This document shows, piece after piece, positions 13,480-21,731 of a stretch of DNA of 26,495 bases. This stretch comes from a virus: the IMG/VR virus record IMGVR_UViG_3300035698_013143, positions 1-26,495 of that record. The stretch is one strand, 5' to 3'. The notes beneath the pieces are model-generated. The model had not been told where the DNA came from. It searched no databases and saw only the letters and a program-made list of their open reading frames with translations. Position 1 is the first letter of the stretch, and each line of letters begins with the position of its first letter. A program made the translations under genes and the position numbers.

Positions 13480-13839
13480 ATGTATGAAATTACGAAGAAG
13501 TTTGAGTTTGCAGCAGCACACAAATTAAGTCATTTGGAAGCGGGGCACCCTTGTACTAAGACACATGGCCACAATTACGAGGTGATTGTTTGCCTACGTA
13601 CACACAGATTAGATAAAGATGCGATGGTTTTAGATTACCATAGGCTTAAACCTATTAAGGAGTGGCTCGATAAAACGGTTGATCATACTATGTTAAATGA
13701 GGTATTTCATTTTCCTGCTACGGCGGAGAAGATGGCAGCTTTCTTCTTTTCTGCCTTCAAGGCACTATTAAACACCAATGATCTATATTCTGTCACAGTC
13801 AAAGAAACCCCTAATACAACCGCAACCTATTATGGATAA
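13480..13839 (+). CDS. queD: QueD, 6-carboxy-5,6,7,8-tetrahydropterin synthase
   Basis: 119 residues, full length for QueD. It converts 7,8-dihydroneopterin triphosphate to 6-carboxytetrahydropterin in the route to preQ0. Zinc ligands are His14 (FAAAHKL), His29 and His31 (KTHGHNY), and the catalytic Cys is Cys25 (GHPCTKTHGH). Asp and His of VDHTMLNE and the Glu of VTVKETPNTTATYY complete the active site. In phages this enzyme usually feeds 7-deazaguanine modification of DNA or host queuosine synthesis. Only a stump of queE follows and no queC, folE or DNA-inserting transglycosylase gene is in the window, so the product may be a dead end or depend on host enzymes. Start has AAAGGA 8 nt upstream of ATG. 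Confidence 0.9.
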   Translation: MYEITKKFEFAAAHKLSHLEAGHPCTKTHGHNYEVIVCLRTHRLDKDAMVLDYHRLKPIKEWLDKTVDHTMLNEVFHFPATAEKMAAFFFSAFKALLNTNDLYSVTVKETPNTTATYYG

Positions 13840-13921
13840 GAATTATAAATTACGAGTGAATGAGATTTTTATCTCCTTGCAGGGAGAAGGTGCCCGTACG
13901 GGGGGCAAGTATCAAAATTGA
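13832..13921 (+). pseudogene. queE: queE remnant (7-carboxy-7-deazaguanine synthase), N-terminal 29 codons
   Basis: A frame starting at ATG 13832, inside the last codons of queD, reads MDKNYKLRVNEIFISLQGEG then ARTGGKYQN and stops at TGA 13919-13921. VNEIFxSLQGEGxxTG is the unmistakable N-terminus of QueE. The radical-SAM cysteines (CxxxCxxC) that should come soon after are missing, and no downstream frame restores them, so the enzyme is broken. The queD-queE overlap of 8 nt looks like an intact operon that was later cut. In another frame, 13930-13966 reads KVSDWDKPIPPTLF and then a stop, which could be the tail of an unrelated gene joined by deletion, but it is too short to assign. Confidence 0.8.
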
Positions 13922-14102
13922 AAGTTTCAGATTGGGATAAACCAATTCCACCAACTTTGTTTTAATTAAAATAGTGCCTAATTTTTAAAGCTCTATTTTC
14001 TTTATTTTCAACGCATTAAACACTATTATTTCCAACCCCTTATTTATTTTATTTTTATACATTTCATACTTTTTGTATTTTCCTCCAAATATAGATGGGA
14101 TA
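13922..14102. other. AT-rich junction between the queE stump and late genes
   Basis: This 181-bp stretch is very T-rich on the + strand and has no supported gene. It separates a truncated queE from the packaging and head module. TACTTTTTG at 14067-14075 resembles a Bacteroidetes -7 element (TAnnTTTG) with one extra T, but no spaced upstream element is clear. A late promoter or recombination scar is the likely content. I see no strong intrinsic terminator. Confidence 0.5.
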
Positions 14103-14705
14103 ATGCAAAGAATGAAACCTCCAGGAGAGAAAAGAAATGGAAACCGTACAGGTCCTAAACCAAAATGGTTGGTAATGCCTGACGGTCTTCTGTACGTTAA
14201 GAATCTTGGTAGGTTAGGATTGACGAATACGGAGATATGTGATGCCTTCGGTGTAGTAGAACAGACTATTTATAACTGGTTAGCCGATTACCCACAATTT
14301 GCCGAAGCCTTAGACAGCGGAAGACTGCAATCAACGGCTAAGGTAATAGACGCGGTATATAGAAGAGCCACCGGGTGCAGTGTTCCAGAAACAAAAATCT
14401 TAACACAGAATGTGAAGGAGTACGATGAGCAAGGTCATCTATTGCGTGAATATACGAAACCCTTGGTTGTAGAAACAGTAAAACATTTCCCACCAGATAC
14501 CGGAGCGGCAATTTTCATTCTACACAATAGAACTCGTCATTTAACCAACGCCTGGTCAAATAGACAGAATATAGAATTGACAGGAAAAGATGGAAAAGAA
14601 TTAGTAATACAACCTAAGGTGAACACAGAGCATTTTACTTTAGAACAATTGAAGGCGGCTAAGACCCTATTTCCGGAAATCGTTGTAAATAGTAATAAGA
14701 ATTGA
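14103..14705 (+). CDS. Terminase small subunit
   Basis: 200 residues from ATG 14103 (ATG 14112 is also possible; a TTG at 14073 opens the frame but adds only ten poorly supported codons). The N-terminal third contains a helix-turn-helix, LGLTNTEICDAFGVVEQTIY then NWLADYPQFAEALDSGR, as in phage small terminases that bind pac or cos DNA. The middle (KVIDAVYRRATGCSVPETKI) and C-terminal part suit an oligomerisation domain. It recognises phage DNA and passes it to TerL; its stop codon overlaps the TerL start. The gene order TerS-TerL-portal supports the assignment. Confidence 0.78.
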   Translation: MQRMKPPGEKRNGNRTGPKPKWLVMPDGLLYVKNLGRLGLTNTEICDAFGVVEQTIYNWLADYPQFAEALDSGRLQSTAKVIDAVYRRATGCSVPETKILTQNVKEYDEQGHLLREYTKPLVVETVKHFPPDTGAAIFILHNRTRHLTNAWSNRQNIELTGKDGKELVIQPKVNTEHFTLEQLKAAKTLFPEIVVNSNKN

Positions 14706-16228
14706 GCGATTTAATTAACATATCGCAGTTACCGAAAGAGATGAGAAAACTAATCTCTAATCCTACCTTATTACAACAAGAAATTAATAATAGATCATTC
14801 TATGAATTTGTGAAGTATTTTTGGCAAGAAATATCAACCGAGGTACTCATAGATAATTGGCATATAGAAATTATCTGTAAAGAATTACAGAGATTAGCAG
14901 AGAGGGTATCAAAAGGATTGGTATTAGAGCATGATATTTTATTGAATGTTCCTCCTGGTACAAGTAAGACGACAATCACAGGGATTCTATTTCCGGCATG
15001 GTGTTGGAGCAGATGGTATTGGTTGAAATTCATTACGGCTTCTTATAGTAGTACCTTAGCGTTAGAATCAGCTGAAGTATGTAGGGATTTGATTAAGAGT
15101 GATAGGTATCAAACGTTATATCCAGAATTAGGTATTAAGACGGATAAAGACCAGAAGTCGAATTTTAGAGTTATAAAATTCGTTCGTTATGGTAAGGGCA
15201 AGAGAGTTAAGCAGTTAGTGGGTGGTGCTCGGTTTTCAACATCGGTAGGTGCAACCTTAACAGGGATGCATTGTCATATTTGGGTAGTGGATGATCCTTT
15301 GTCTGCGCAAGATGCTATTAGTAAGGTGAAAAGGGATACGGCAATACATTGGATGTCGCAGACACTTTCCTTAAGAAAAATTAATAAAGAAACAACCGCT
15401 GGTATTTGTGTGATGCAAAGGCTACATCCAGATGACCCAGCAGGTTATCTATTGAAACTAAAAGAAGAGCAAGGAAAGAAACTTAAACATCTTTGTTTTC
15501 CTGCGGAATTAGGTCCATATGAGTATAAGGTGAGGCCATTCAAATATCGAAAGTATTATAAAGACGGATTATTCGATAAAAATAGAATGCCTAGACAAGT
15601 GTTATTAGATTCCTTAATTGATTTAGGGCAATATGGGTACGCCGGACAAATGGGACAGGATCCCGCACCTCCTGAAGGTGGAATGTTCAAAGTTGATATG
15701 ATAAACATCGTTGATACTATTTCATCCGCCGGTACAATTACATCAATTGTTCGTTATTGGGATAAGGCTGGAACAAAAGATGGTGGGGCATTTACAGCCG
15801 GAATAAAGATAGCTAAAACCTCAGCAGGCAAATACATTGTCTTAGATATTAAACGGGGGCAATGGGCTTCACAGGAGCGAGAGCAGGTAATTAAAGCCAC
15901 AGCGGAAGCCGATGGAAGAGATGTGGAGATTTGGGTTGAGCAGGAACCGGGAAGTGGTGGAAAAGAAAGTGCAGAACAGACAATAAGAATGTTAGATGGT
16001 TTTGTGTGTAAAGCGGAAAGACCTTCGGGAGATAAAATATATAGAGCAGACCCGTTTTCTGTACGTGTTAATTTAGGCGATGTTTATTTAATTCGCGCAC
16101 CTTGGAACACTACTTTTACACAGGAGATGAGATTGTTCCCAAATTCTACGTATAAGGATCAGGTAGATGCTGCAGGTGCCGGTTATGCTAAGTTAAATGG
16201 AAAGAAAACGGTTAAGATAGGAAAATAA
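14702..16228 (+). CDS. Terminase large subunit (TerL), complete
   Basis: 508 residues. The ATPase part has a Walker A variant LLNVPPGTSKTTITG (84-90 core), Walker B CHIWVVDDPL (Asp197/Asp198), and QRLHPDDPAGYLLKL downstream. The RNase H-like nuclease begins at VRYWDKAGTKDGGAFTAG (Asp354), with a second acidic motif in EIWVEQEPGSGGKESAEQ and a third in STYKDQVDAAGAGYAKL. It packages DNA into the prohead through the portal next door. The start is the TTG at 14702 overlapping the TerS stop, or the ATG at 14741; the former keeps the coupled overlap. It is unlike the terminase fragment at 1-162, which ends in NHAIDAIRY. Confidence 0.93.
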   Translation: MSDLINISQLPKEMRKLISNPTLLQQEINNRSFYEFVKYFWQEISTEVLIDNWHIEIICKELQRLAERVSKGLVLEHDILLNVPPGTSKTTITGILFPAWCWSRWYWLKFITASYSSTLALESAEVCRDLIKSDRYQTLYPELGIKTDKDQKSNFRVIKFVRYGKGKRVKQLVGGARFSTSVGATLTGMHCHIWVVDDPLSAQDAISKVKRDTAIHWMSQTLSLRKINKETTAGICVMQRLHPDDPAGYLLKLKEEQGKKLKHLCFPAELGPYEYKVRPFKYRKYYKDGLFDKNRMPRQVLLDSLIDLGQYGYAGQMGQDPAPPEGGMFKVDMINIVDTISSAGTITSIVRYWDKAGTKDGGAFTAGIKIAKTSAGKYIVLDIKRGQWASQEREQVIKATAEADGRDVEIWVEQEPGSGGKESAEQTIRMLDGFVCKAERPSGDKIYRADPFSVRVNLGDVYLIRAPWNTTFTQEMRLFPNSTYKDQVDAAGAGYAKLNGKKTVKIGK

Positions 16229-16231
16229 AAT

Positions 16232-17599
16232 ATGGGATTTAAAGCATATACGAGAGAATTGATAAATAGAATGAACATTGCTCGTTTGACAGGAAAGTCA
16301 TACGGTGGTGAACGTGACATTTATAAGGTTTTGGGGTATAAGGAACAATTATCTTTTTCAGATTATTTTGCGTATTACACGAGACAAGATATAGCGAAGG
16401 CCATCATTGACCGCCCCGTACAGATGACATGGAAAGGCTCCTTTGCTATCACGGAAGAAGGGGAAGATGATTCCCAATTTGCGGAGGTGTTTAGGGAACT
16501 TTCTAAGCGATTAAAAATAGAAGAGATATTCCGCCGGGTAGATAGATTGTCCAGTCTAGGAGAATTTGCCGTATTATTTGTTGGTTTTAATGATGTGAAA
16601 TTAAGAGCCCAGCAAGCAGAACCGGTAACCAATGCCAAAGAAATTCTATATATCAAACCGATTGGGCAGAATAATGTCGCAATCACAACGTATGATACAA
16701 ACCCCGCATCTCCTCGGTATATGATGCCTTTGTTATATGCGGTAGAAATCTCGGAAGGAAATACAACCGCACAGACATTGATTGTTCATTATACGAGAAT
16801 AGTACACATTGTAGAGGATCCGTTTGAATCCGAACTATTTGGTACCCCGAGGTTAGAAGCCGTATTTAACAGATTAATGGATTTGGAGAAATTAGTGGGT
16901 GCGAGTGCAGAAATGTTTTGGCGAGGTGCGAGACCTGGTTATCAGAGCATTGTCGATGCCGATTATCAATTAGATGCGGATACGGAAGAGACATTGAAAG
17001 AGCAGATGGACGAGTATGAAAATGGCTTGCGTAGGATTATAGCGGTACAGGGAATGTCATTAAAAGAATTAGCACAACAGGTATCAGACCCGAAATCGCA
17101 TGTAGATATCCAATTAATGATGATATCAGCAGCCACGAATATACCTAAACGACTGCTAACAGGAAGTGAATCAGCTGAATTAGCATCCTCTCAAGACGCT
17201 TCGAACTGGAAAGAATACATTGTGAGCAGAAGGACGGAGCATGCTGAAAATCATATTATCAATCCGTTTGTTGTGTGTTTAATGAATGCAGGAGTACTGG
17301 AAGATAATGAGTATGAAATTATATGGGCTGATTTATTCTCCCTATCTGATAAAGACAGAGCCGAAGTGGGTAGAATTAGAGCGCAGGCATTGAAAGAATA
17401 TACTTCCAATGCCCTTGCCTCTTCTATTGTATCGGTAGAAGGCTTTTTCAAGTGGTTTTTAGGGCTTGAAGAGAACGAGATAACTGTTATACTAAGCCAG
17501 ATGGAAGAAGTGCGACAAACGGAGGAAAACGAGGGATTTACGGAAGAAGAGGAAGAACTTGAAAAAGAGATACGACAAACGAATAAAACAAACGAATAA
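16232..17599 (+). CDS. Portal protein (DUF1073 type)
   Basis: 455 residues. Recognisable features of DUF1073-type portals are the early DYFAYYTRQDIAKAIIDRPV, a segment RRVDRLSSLGEFAVLFVGF, the RIVHIVEDPFESELFGTPRL clip/crown region, and QLMMISAATNIPKRLLTGSE with downstream DASNWKEYI. The C-terminus is a Glu-rich tail (KRQTEENEGFTEEEEELEKE-like). It forms the ring at the vertex where TerL docks and the neck proteins later attach. It starts 3 nt after TerL, and its stop overlaps the MuF-like ATG (TAATG). One family with this domain carries an anti-CBASS phosphodiesterase; I see no such part here. Confidence 0.87.
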   Translation: MGFKAYTRELINRMNIARLTGKSYGGERDIYKVLGYKEQLSFSDYFAYYTRQDIAKAIIDRPVQMTWKGSFAITEEGEDDSQFAEVFRELSKRLKIEEIFRRVDRLSSLGEFAVLFVGFNDVKLRAQQAEPVTNAKEILYIKPIGQNNVAITTYDTNPASPRYMMPLLYAVEISEGNTTAQTLIVHYTRIVHIVEDPFESELFGTPRLEAVFNRLMDLEKLVGASAEMFWRGARPGYQSIVDADYQLDADTEETLKEQMDEYENGLRRIIAVQGMSLKELAQQVSDPKSHVDIQLMMISAATNIPKRLLTGSESAELASSQDASNWKEYIVSRRTEHAENHIINPFVVCLMNAGVLEDNEYEIIWADLFSLSDKDRAEVGRIRAQALKEYTSNALASSIVSVEGFFKWFLGLEENEITVILSQMEEVRQTEENEGFTEEEEELEKEIRQTNKTNE

Positions 17600-18588
17600 T
17601 GTGTGAAGTTTGTACTACATATAAGTCAATGACAGCTTACGGAGCGAATAGTTACGATCCTACCCGTACTCTTACACTTAGGCGAGCGTTTGAACGTGCT
17701 ATGAACAAACGCTTCGATAAAGTGGCGCGGTTAATGCGTCAGGCTATTGTAGAGAGAGATGTATTTGGTTTGATGGATATACAAGCAAACGAACTGCCTA
17801 ATCCGGGGGCATTTAATTTCCCTCGTAAAAGCCAGAAGATAGCCGCTTTCATGGAATGGATAAGGGTGCAGATGTGGAATGAAATTCTACAAGTAACTAA
17901 TATTAATACAGTAGGATCATCAATTGATGCAGCTTGGACAAACTTATATATCGCAGACAGTTATCAGAGGGGTTTACAGAGAGGTAGAATTGAATTAAAA
18001 CATGCAGGATTTTCCGGGATTCCTTCAATAGAGGAAACAGGTGGAATAGATGTTTCATTTAATACCCCTGTTAATTTAGATAGAGTAGGAACATTATATA
18101 CCAGAGCATTTAACGATTTAAAAGGAATTACAGATGCCATGGATACCCAGATTAGTCGGGTATTAAGTGAGGGAATGATAAACGGTGATAATCCTCGTTT
18201 GTTGGCGAGGAAACTAAATAAAATTATCACAGGCAGAGGTGAAACTTTAGGAATCACCGATACCTTAGGTAGATTTATACCCGGGAAGCGCAGAGCCCAG
18301 ATGCTTGCAAGAACGGAAGTTGTTAGGGCGCATCATTTAGGTACCATACAGGAATACCGAAATTACGGTGTTGAAGGCGTAAATGTACAGGCAGAATGGA
18401 GAACGGCAGGTGATAGTAGGGTTTGTGATGCTTGTCAGAGCCTTGAAGGAACTATACATACATTAGATCAAGTAGAGGGTATGATACCCGTCCACCCCTC
18501 ATGCAGGTGCTTGGCGTTACCATTTAACCCCGGCAAGTCAACGGTATTACCTAGCCAATTCGATATGACGGGTAACCCATTACAATAA
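17599..18588 (+). CDS. Head morphogenesis protein (MuF/SPP1 gp7-like)
   Basis: 329 residues. The C-terminal signature is the MuF-type one: RAQMLARTEVVRAHHLGTIQ, then AEWRTAGDSRVCDACQSLEG (Cys276, Cys279) and IPVHPSCRCLALPF, a Cys/His cluster probably holding zinc. The N-terminal 200 residues are helical, with RRAFERAMNKRFDKVARLMR. Such minor head proteins bind the portal and are packed inside the head; some are ejected with DNA. The operon position, right after the portal and before the protease, matches the family. It starts within the portal stop codon (TAATG). Confidence 0.85.
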   Translation: MCEVCTTYKSMTAYGANSYDPTRTLTLRRAFERAMNKRFDKVARLMRQAIVERDVFGLMDIQANELPNPGAFNFPRKSQKIAAFMEWIRVQMWNEILQVTNINTVGSSIDAAWTNLYIADSYQRGLQRGRIELKHAGFSGIPSIEETGGIDVSFNTPVNLDRVGTLYTRAFNDLKGITDAMDTQISRVLSEGMINGDNPRLLARKLNKIITGRGETLGITDTLGRFIPGKRRAQMLARTEVVRAHHLGTIQEYRNYGVEGVNVQAEWRTAGDSRVCDACQSLEGTIHTLDQVEGMIPVHPSCRCLALPFNPGKSTVLPSQFDMTGNPLQ

Positions 18589-18605
18589 CGAAAGAGGAAT
18601 AAAGA

Positions 18606-20042
18606 ATGATAAATCAAATAGAAAAATTGCAGACAAATCTCACCGGATACACTATTCGGCAGGCGACAGTTAGAGGTGTGAAATATATAGTTGTACCTGT
18701 CGTGATGATGAGGAATGGCGTACATACAGGCAGTCAAGGCGCTGTTAGGCATACGACAGAAGAGTTATCTAAGTATGTAGAGTGCTGGAATGGGATACCG
18801 GTAACAATACAGCATCCAAAAGTCGATGGGCAATTTGTATCTGCCAATTCACCTGAGATATTAGAACAGTTTTCCGTTGGTACTATTTTTAATTCCCACA
18901 TGGACGGGCAGGCATTAAAGGCAGAGGCGTATATAGATGAAGCCGCTATAGATATAATTTCGGCAAGCGCACTTATAGCAATAAAAAATCAATCCCCCTT
19001 AGATGTTAGTGTAGGCGTGTTTAGTGATGACGTGGCTGGGCAAGGTGAATGGGAAGGAGAATCGTACATTGCAACGGCAACGAATTATAGGCCCGATCAT
19101 TTAGCATTGTTACCCGGACAGCAAGGGGCTTGCAGTTGGGAAGATGGTTGTGGTATTCGTGTAAATAAAAATGATAATGATATGAGATATACAAATGAAA
19201 ATATGGAGAAAATGCTTTCCGTTAATAAACAAGCATTCCCAGAACCAAAAGAGTTACAATTTAATGAAATAGGCTATCTTGCCTTACGGGAAATAATACA
19301 ACGTATGTTAGACCGCTTAGATGGTCCTGAGGGTATGTATTTCTTAGATGAATTGTATCCTGAGTATTTGATTGCACGGCTTAATAGAGCTGGTTATGAT
19401 ACCTATTACAAACAAACATACACCATTACACCAGCGGGTGAAATAGAGCTGGTTGGAGAGCGTGTAAAAGTAAAGAAAGAAATCACATATATACAAATTA
19501 ACGAAAAAGGAGAAACAAAAATGAGTGAAACAAAAAAACCTTGTTGCCCTGAGAAGGTGACAGAGTTAATCAATCATGAATTGACTTCATATCAAGAGTC
19601 AGACAGAGATTGGTTAAATGGTGTGGAATCCGATAGACTGGAACGCATGTTCCCAAAGGCACCACAAGTGAACGTCTCGGAGAAAGACGTAAAAGATTTT
19701 ATCAGCAAGTATGACGCTGATAAATTAATCAAATTATTTCCAGAAACTTTGCAGGCAAATGTCGCCTCAGGTCTTCAGATTTTGGAAGAATCTAGGAATG
19801 TTAAAATCGAGAAAATTATTACAAATTCTGAGGAAGGGATTTGGGGCAAGGAAGAATTATCCGCTATGTCAGATTCCATGCTTGACAAACTTGAGAAAAC
19901 TGTTAAGGTACAGGAAGATGGTTCCCTTGTAGATTACAGCGGACAGGGTGCTGGGACAGAAAGAACAAAAGTACAAACCAATGAAGCAGGCACACCAGAA
20001 CCAATGTTACCTGCTGGAGTAGAAATTAAGGAGGAAAAGTAA
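18606..20042 (+). CDS. Capsid maturation protease (DUF2213-like) with C-terminal scaffold
   Basis: 478 residues. The N-terminal 200 residues resemble DUF2213 phage proteins, with WNGIPVTIQHPKVDGQFVSA, SPLDVSVGVFSDD and ATNYRPDHLALLPGQQGACS, where a His and a Ser lie where prohead proteases keep catalytic residues (assignment by analogy). After a variable middle part, the segment from residue 306 is Glu/Lys-rich and helical, typical of scaffolds, and ends MLPAGVEIKEEK. A strong internal ribosome site (19506-19512) before Met306 suggests that the scaffold is also made alone. The position before decoration and capsid genes fits. The start has AAAGAGG 8-14 nt upstream. Confidence 0.75.
   Translation: MINQIEKLQTNLTGYTIRQATVRGVKYIVVPVVMMRNGVHTGSQGAVRHTTEELSKYVECWNGIPVTIQHPKVDGQFVSANSPEILEQFSVGTIFNSHMDGQALKAEAYIDEAAIDIISASALIAIKNQSPLDVSVGVFSDDVAGQGEWEGESYIATATNYRPDHLALLPGQQGACSWEDGCGIRVNKNDNDMRYTNENMEKMLSVNKQAFPEPKELQFNEIGYLALREIIQRMLDRLDGPEGMYFLDELYPEYLIARLNRAGYDTYYKQTYTITPAGEIELVGERVKVKKEITYIQINEKGETKMSETKKPCCPEKVTELINHELTSYQESDRDWLNGVESDRLERMFPKAPQVNVSEKDVKDFISKYDADKLIKLFPETLQANVASGLQILEESRNVKIEKIITNSEEGIWGKEELSAMSDSMLDKLEKTVKVQEDGSLVDYSGQGAGTERTKVQTNEAGTPEPMLPAGVEIKEEK
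19506..19512 (+). promoter_or_regulatory. Internal ribosome binding site AAAGGAG
   Basis: AAAGGAG is followed after 8 nt (AAACAAAA) by the in-frame ATG at 19521 within the protease gene. It is as good as the sites before the major capsid and decoration genes, and much better than most starts in the left half. Confidence 0.7.
19521..20042 (+). CDS. Nested scaffold protein, 173 aa (in-frame internal start)
   Basis: This shorter product would share the reading frame and stop of the protease gene, starting at MSETKKPCCPEKVTELINHE. It contains charged helices (KDVKDFISKYDADKLIKLFP; EELSAMSDSMLDKLEKTVKV) and an acidic Pro-rich end, as expected for a capsid scaffold. Phage lambda C/Nu3 gives the precedent: a full-length protease-scaffold and a separately translated scaffold from an internal start. 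In-frame spacing (915 nt from the main ATG) and the ribosome site are seen directly; expression is inferred. Confidence 0.6.
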   Translation: MSETKKPCCPEKVTELINHELTSYQESDRDWLNGVESDRLERMFPKAPQVNVSEKDVKDFISKYDADKLIKLFPETLQANVASGLQILEESRNVKIEKIITNSEEGIWGKEELSAMSDSMLDKLEKTVKVQEDGSLVDYSGQGAGTERTKVQTNEAGTPEPMLPAGVEIKEEK

Positions 20043-20043
20043 G

Positions 20044-20547
20044 ATGGCAAAAAACACAATTATTTTGAAAAATTACCTCAATATATTTGAGGAGTATTGT
20101 GCCGCAGGAGCAATCACCCCGGGTATGATGGTAACATTAGACACTTCAGGAGAGGTAAAGGCTCATGATGGTGCCGGCACCAATTTATTACCTATTGTAG
20201 CCACAGAAGATGAGTTACAAGGTAACGGAATTGATACCGCCTACGCTGCCGATGATCAAGTGCAATGCTGGATACCTCAACGAGGTGAAGAAGCTAATTT
20301 AATTCTTGCGGATGGCGAGAGTGTCGTAATTGGCGATTTCTTAGAAAGTGCTGGGGATGGTACGTTGGTAAAACACGTTCCAGATACAGAAAGTCTTGGA
20401 GCAGATTCTGCAGAGAATCTTACCACTATTTATACCAATCAGATTGTTGGTATGGCTTTGGAAGCCGTGGATTTGAGCGATAGTTCAGGAGCAGAATCAA
20501 GTGGTGCTCTCGGTTATAACAAAAGAATTCAAGTGAAATTCGTTTAA
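20044..20547 (+). CDS. Head decoration / capsid-stabilising protein
   Basis: 167 residues, all-beta looking, with GAITPGMMVTLDTSGEVKAH near the N-terminus and YAADDQVQCWIPQRGEEANL followed by ILADGESVVIGDFLES, which resembles the sugar-free beta-tulip decoration proteins encoded before major capsid genes. It would sit on the outer capsid surface. It is preceded by AAGGAGG 8-9 nt before ATG 20044, and the start lies 1 nt after the protease stop. Position directly before the capsid gene supports the call; a head-fibre base protein is an alternative. Confidence 0.7.
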   Translation: MAKNTIILKNYLNIFEEYCAAGAITPGMMVTLDTSGEVKAHDGAGTNLLPIVATEDELQGNGIDTAYAADDQVQCWIPQRGEEANLILADGESVVIGDFLESAGDGTLVKHVPDTESLGADSAENLTTIYTNQIVGMALEAVDLSDSSGAESSGALGYNKRIQVKFV

Positions 20548-20549
20548 TC

Positions 20550-20562
20550 CCTGTTATACAGG
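20550..20562 (+). other. Small hairpin before the capsid gene
   Basis: CCTGT (20550-20554) pairs with ACAGG (20558-20562) around a TAT loop, 3 nt upstream of the AAAGGAG ribosome site (20566-20572) of the major capsid gene. It has no T-run and so is more likely an mRNA-stability or processing element than a terminator. Confidence 0.35.
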
Positions 20563-20580
20563 AAGAAAGGAGATAAAGAT

Positions 20581-21672
20581 ATGAATGTAAATGTAGATTT
20601 AGTTGGAAAAGGACAAACCAAAGGCGATTTAGCGAATCACGCTGCCTTAGACGGTTTGAATGTAGGGATGATGAGACCTTACCTTGCTGAGAATAAACAA
20701 GGTGTTTTAGGAGCTTATGCCACAATTTTTAATGGTGGAAACCCTGCAAACCCTAAGAGTTATGGAGTAATCCAAATTAATGGGGATGCCACGCTTCGTA
20801 GAGATGAATGGAAACACCTTGATGACGCTGTGTTACGGGTTGCCGAACAACGTTTAGTAGGTATTGACGATTTGAGAACACATGGGCTTGTGTATAATCT
20901 TGGAAATGCTTTTGCTACCACTGTTTTGGAAAATCACACAATGAGTGATGCCTTAGAGGCGGAATTGACTATGGATGCTAAAACCCGCAGTAAGAATGAC
21001 AGAGTAACGTTTGACACAACGTACACACCAATTCCTATTATCCACGTTGATTACCAGATCAATGCCCGAACATTGGCATCAAGTCGGAAACTAGGAAACG
21101 CCTTAGACACAAGTCAGGCAGAACGTGCGGCACGTAAAGTATCACAGAAGTTGGAAGATATGCTGTTTACGGATACTTCTTACAAATTCGGTGGTGGTGC
21201 GATTTATTCGTACCTGAATTATCCGGACAAAAATGATGTCACATTAACCTCGGAATGGGATGCATCTGCGAAGACTGCCACCCAGATTCTTGAAGATGTG
21301 ATGAAAATGAAGCAGGAAATGCTTTCCAATTACCAGTATGGACCTTGGATGCTGTACATTCCATCTAATTACGAAACCGTATTAGATGAGGATTATGATA
21401 GTACTACTCCGGGAACTACCTTACGTGAGCGCATTTTGAAAATTCAAGGAATTGACGGTGTCAAAACTGTTGACAGACTACCAGATGACAAGGTCGTAAT
21501 GGTTCAAATGAGTACGGATACCGTACGTTTGGTGAATGGAATGACTATGCAGAACGTTCAGTGGAGTTCTGAGGGTAACATGGTGAATAACTACAAAGTT
21601 ATGACTATTCAGGTTCCGCAATTGCGTTCCGATGACAACGGTCGTACGGGAATTGTTGTATTAAGTGCATAA
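20581..21672 (+). CDS. Major capsid protein (HK97 fold, encapsulin-like)
   Basis: 363 residues. WKHLDDAVLRVAEQRLVGID then DLRTHGLVYNLGNAFATTVL resembles the encapsulin/linocin-like branch of the HK97 fold, where a variant of this 'xxDxAVxRVAxxRLVGxDDLRxxGL' string forms the N-terminal helix region. A later KLEDMLFTDTSYKFGGGAIY corresponds to the 'EnkllF.G' loop, and PWMLYIPSNYETVLDEDYDS is the usual P-domain segment. It is the shell subunit. The start has AAAGGAG 8 nt upstream and a hairpin before it. A long-loop terminator-like structure follows the stop, consistent with high expression of this gene. Confidence 0.88.
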   Translation: MNVNVDLVGKGQTKGDLANHAALDGLNVGMMRPYLAENKQGVLGAYATIFNGGNPANPKSYGVIQINGDATLRRDEWKHLDDAVLRVAEQRLVGIDDLRTHGLVYNLGNAFATTVLENHTMSDALEAELTMDAKTRSKNDRVTFDTTYTPIPIIHVDYQINARTLASSRKLGNALDTSQAERAARKVSQKLEDMLFTDTSYKFGGGAIYSYLNYPDKNDVTLTSEWDASAKTATQILEDVMKMKQEMLSNYQYGPWMLYIPSNYETVLDEDYDSTTPGTTLRERILKIQGIDGVKTVDRLPDDKVVMVQMSTDTVRLVNGMTMQNVQWSSEGNMVNNYKVMTIQVPQLRSDDNGRTGIVVLSA

Positions 21673-21678
21673 ACTAAA

Positions 21679-21731
21679 TCGCTTAGATGTTAATCACACA
21701 TTTTAAGGTGGGTTTAAGCGAGTTTATTTTT
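21679..21731 (+). terminator. Terminator-like stem-loop after the capsid gene
   Basis: TCGCTTA (21679-21685) pairs with TAAGCGA (21715-21721) across a 29-nt loop, then GTTT and A plus a T-run (21725-21731). A partial inner helix (CACAC with GTGGG) may close the loop. It begins 7 nt after the capsid stop. It is a plausible partial terminator that lets capsid mRNA outnumber downstream genes, though the loop is longer than usual. Confidence 0.5.

Noticed and set aside
14073-14102. TTG start for the small terminase
   Set aside because: A TTG with no ribosome site, adding ten residues; the ATGs at 14103 and 14112 are simpler.
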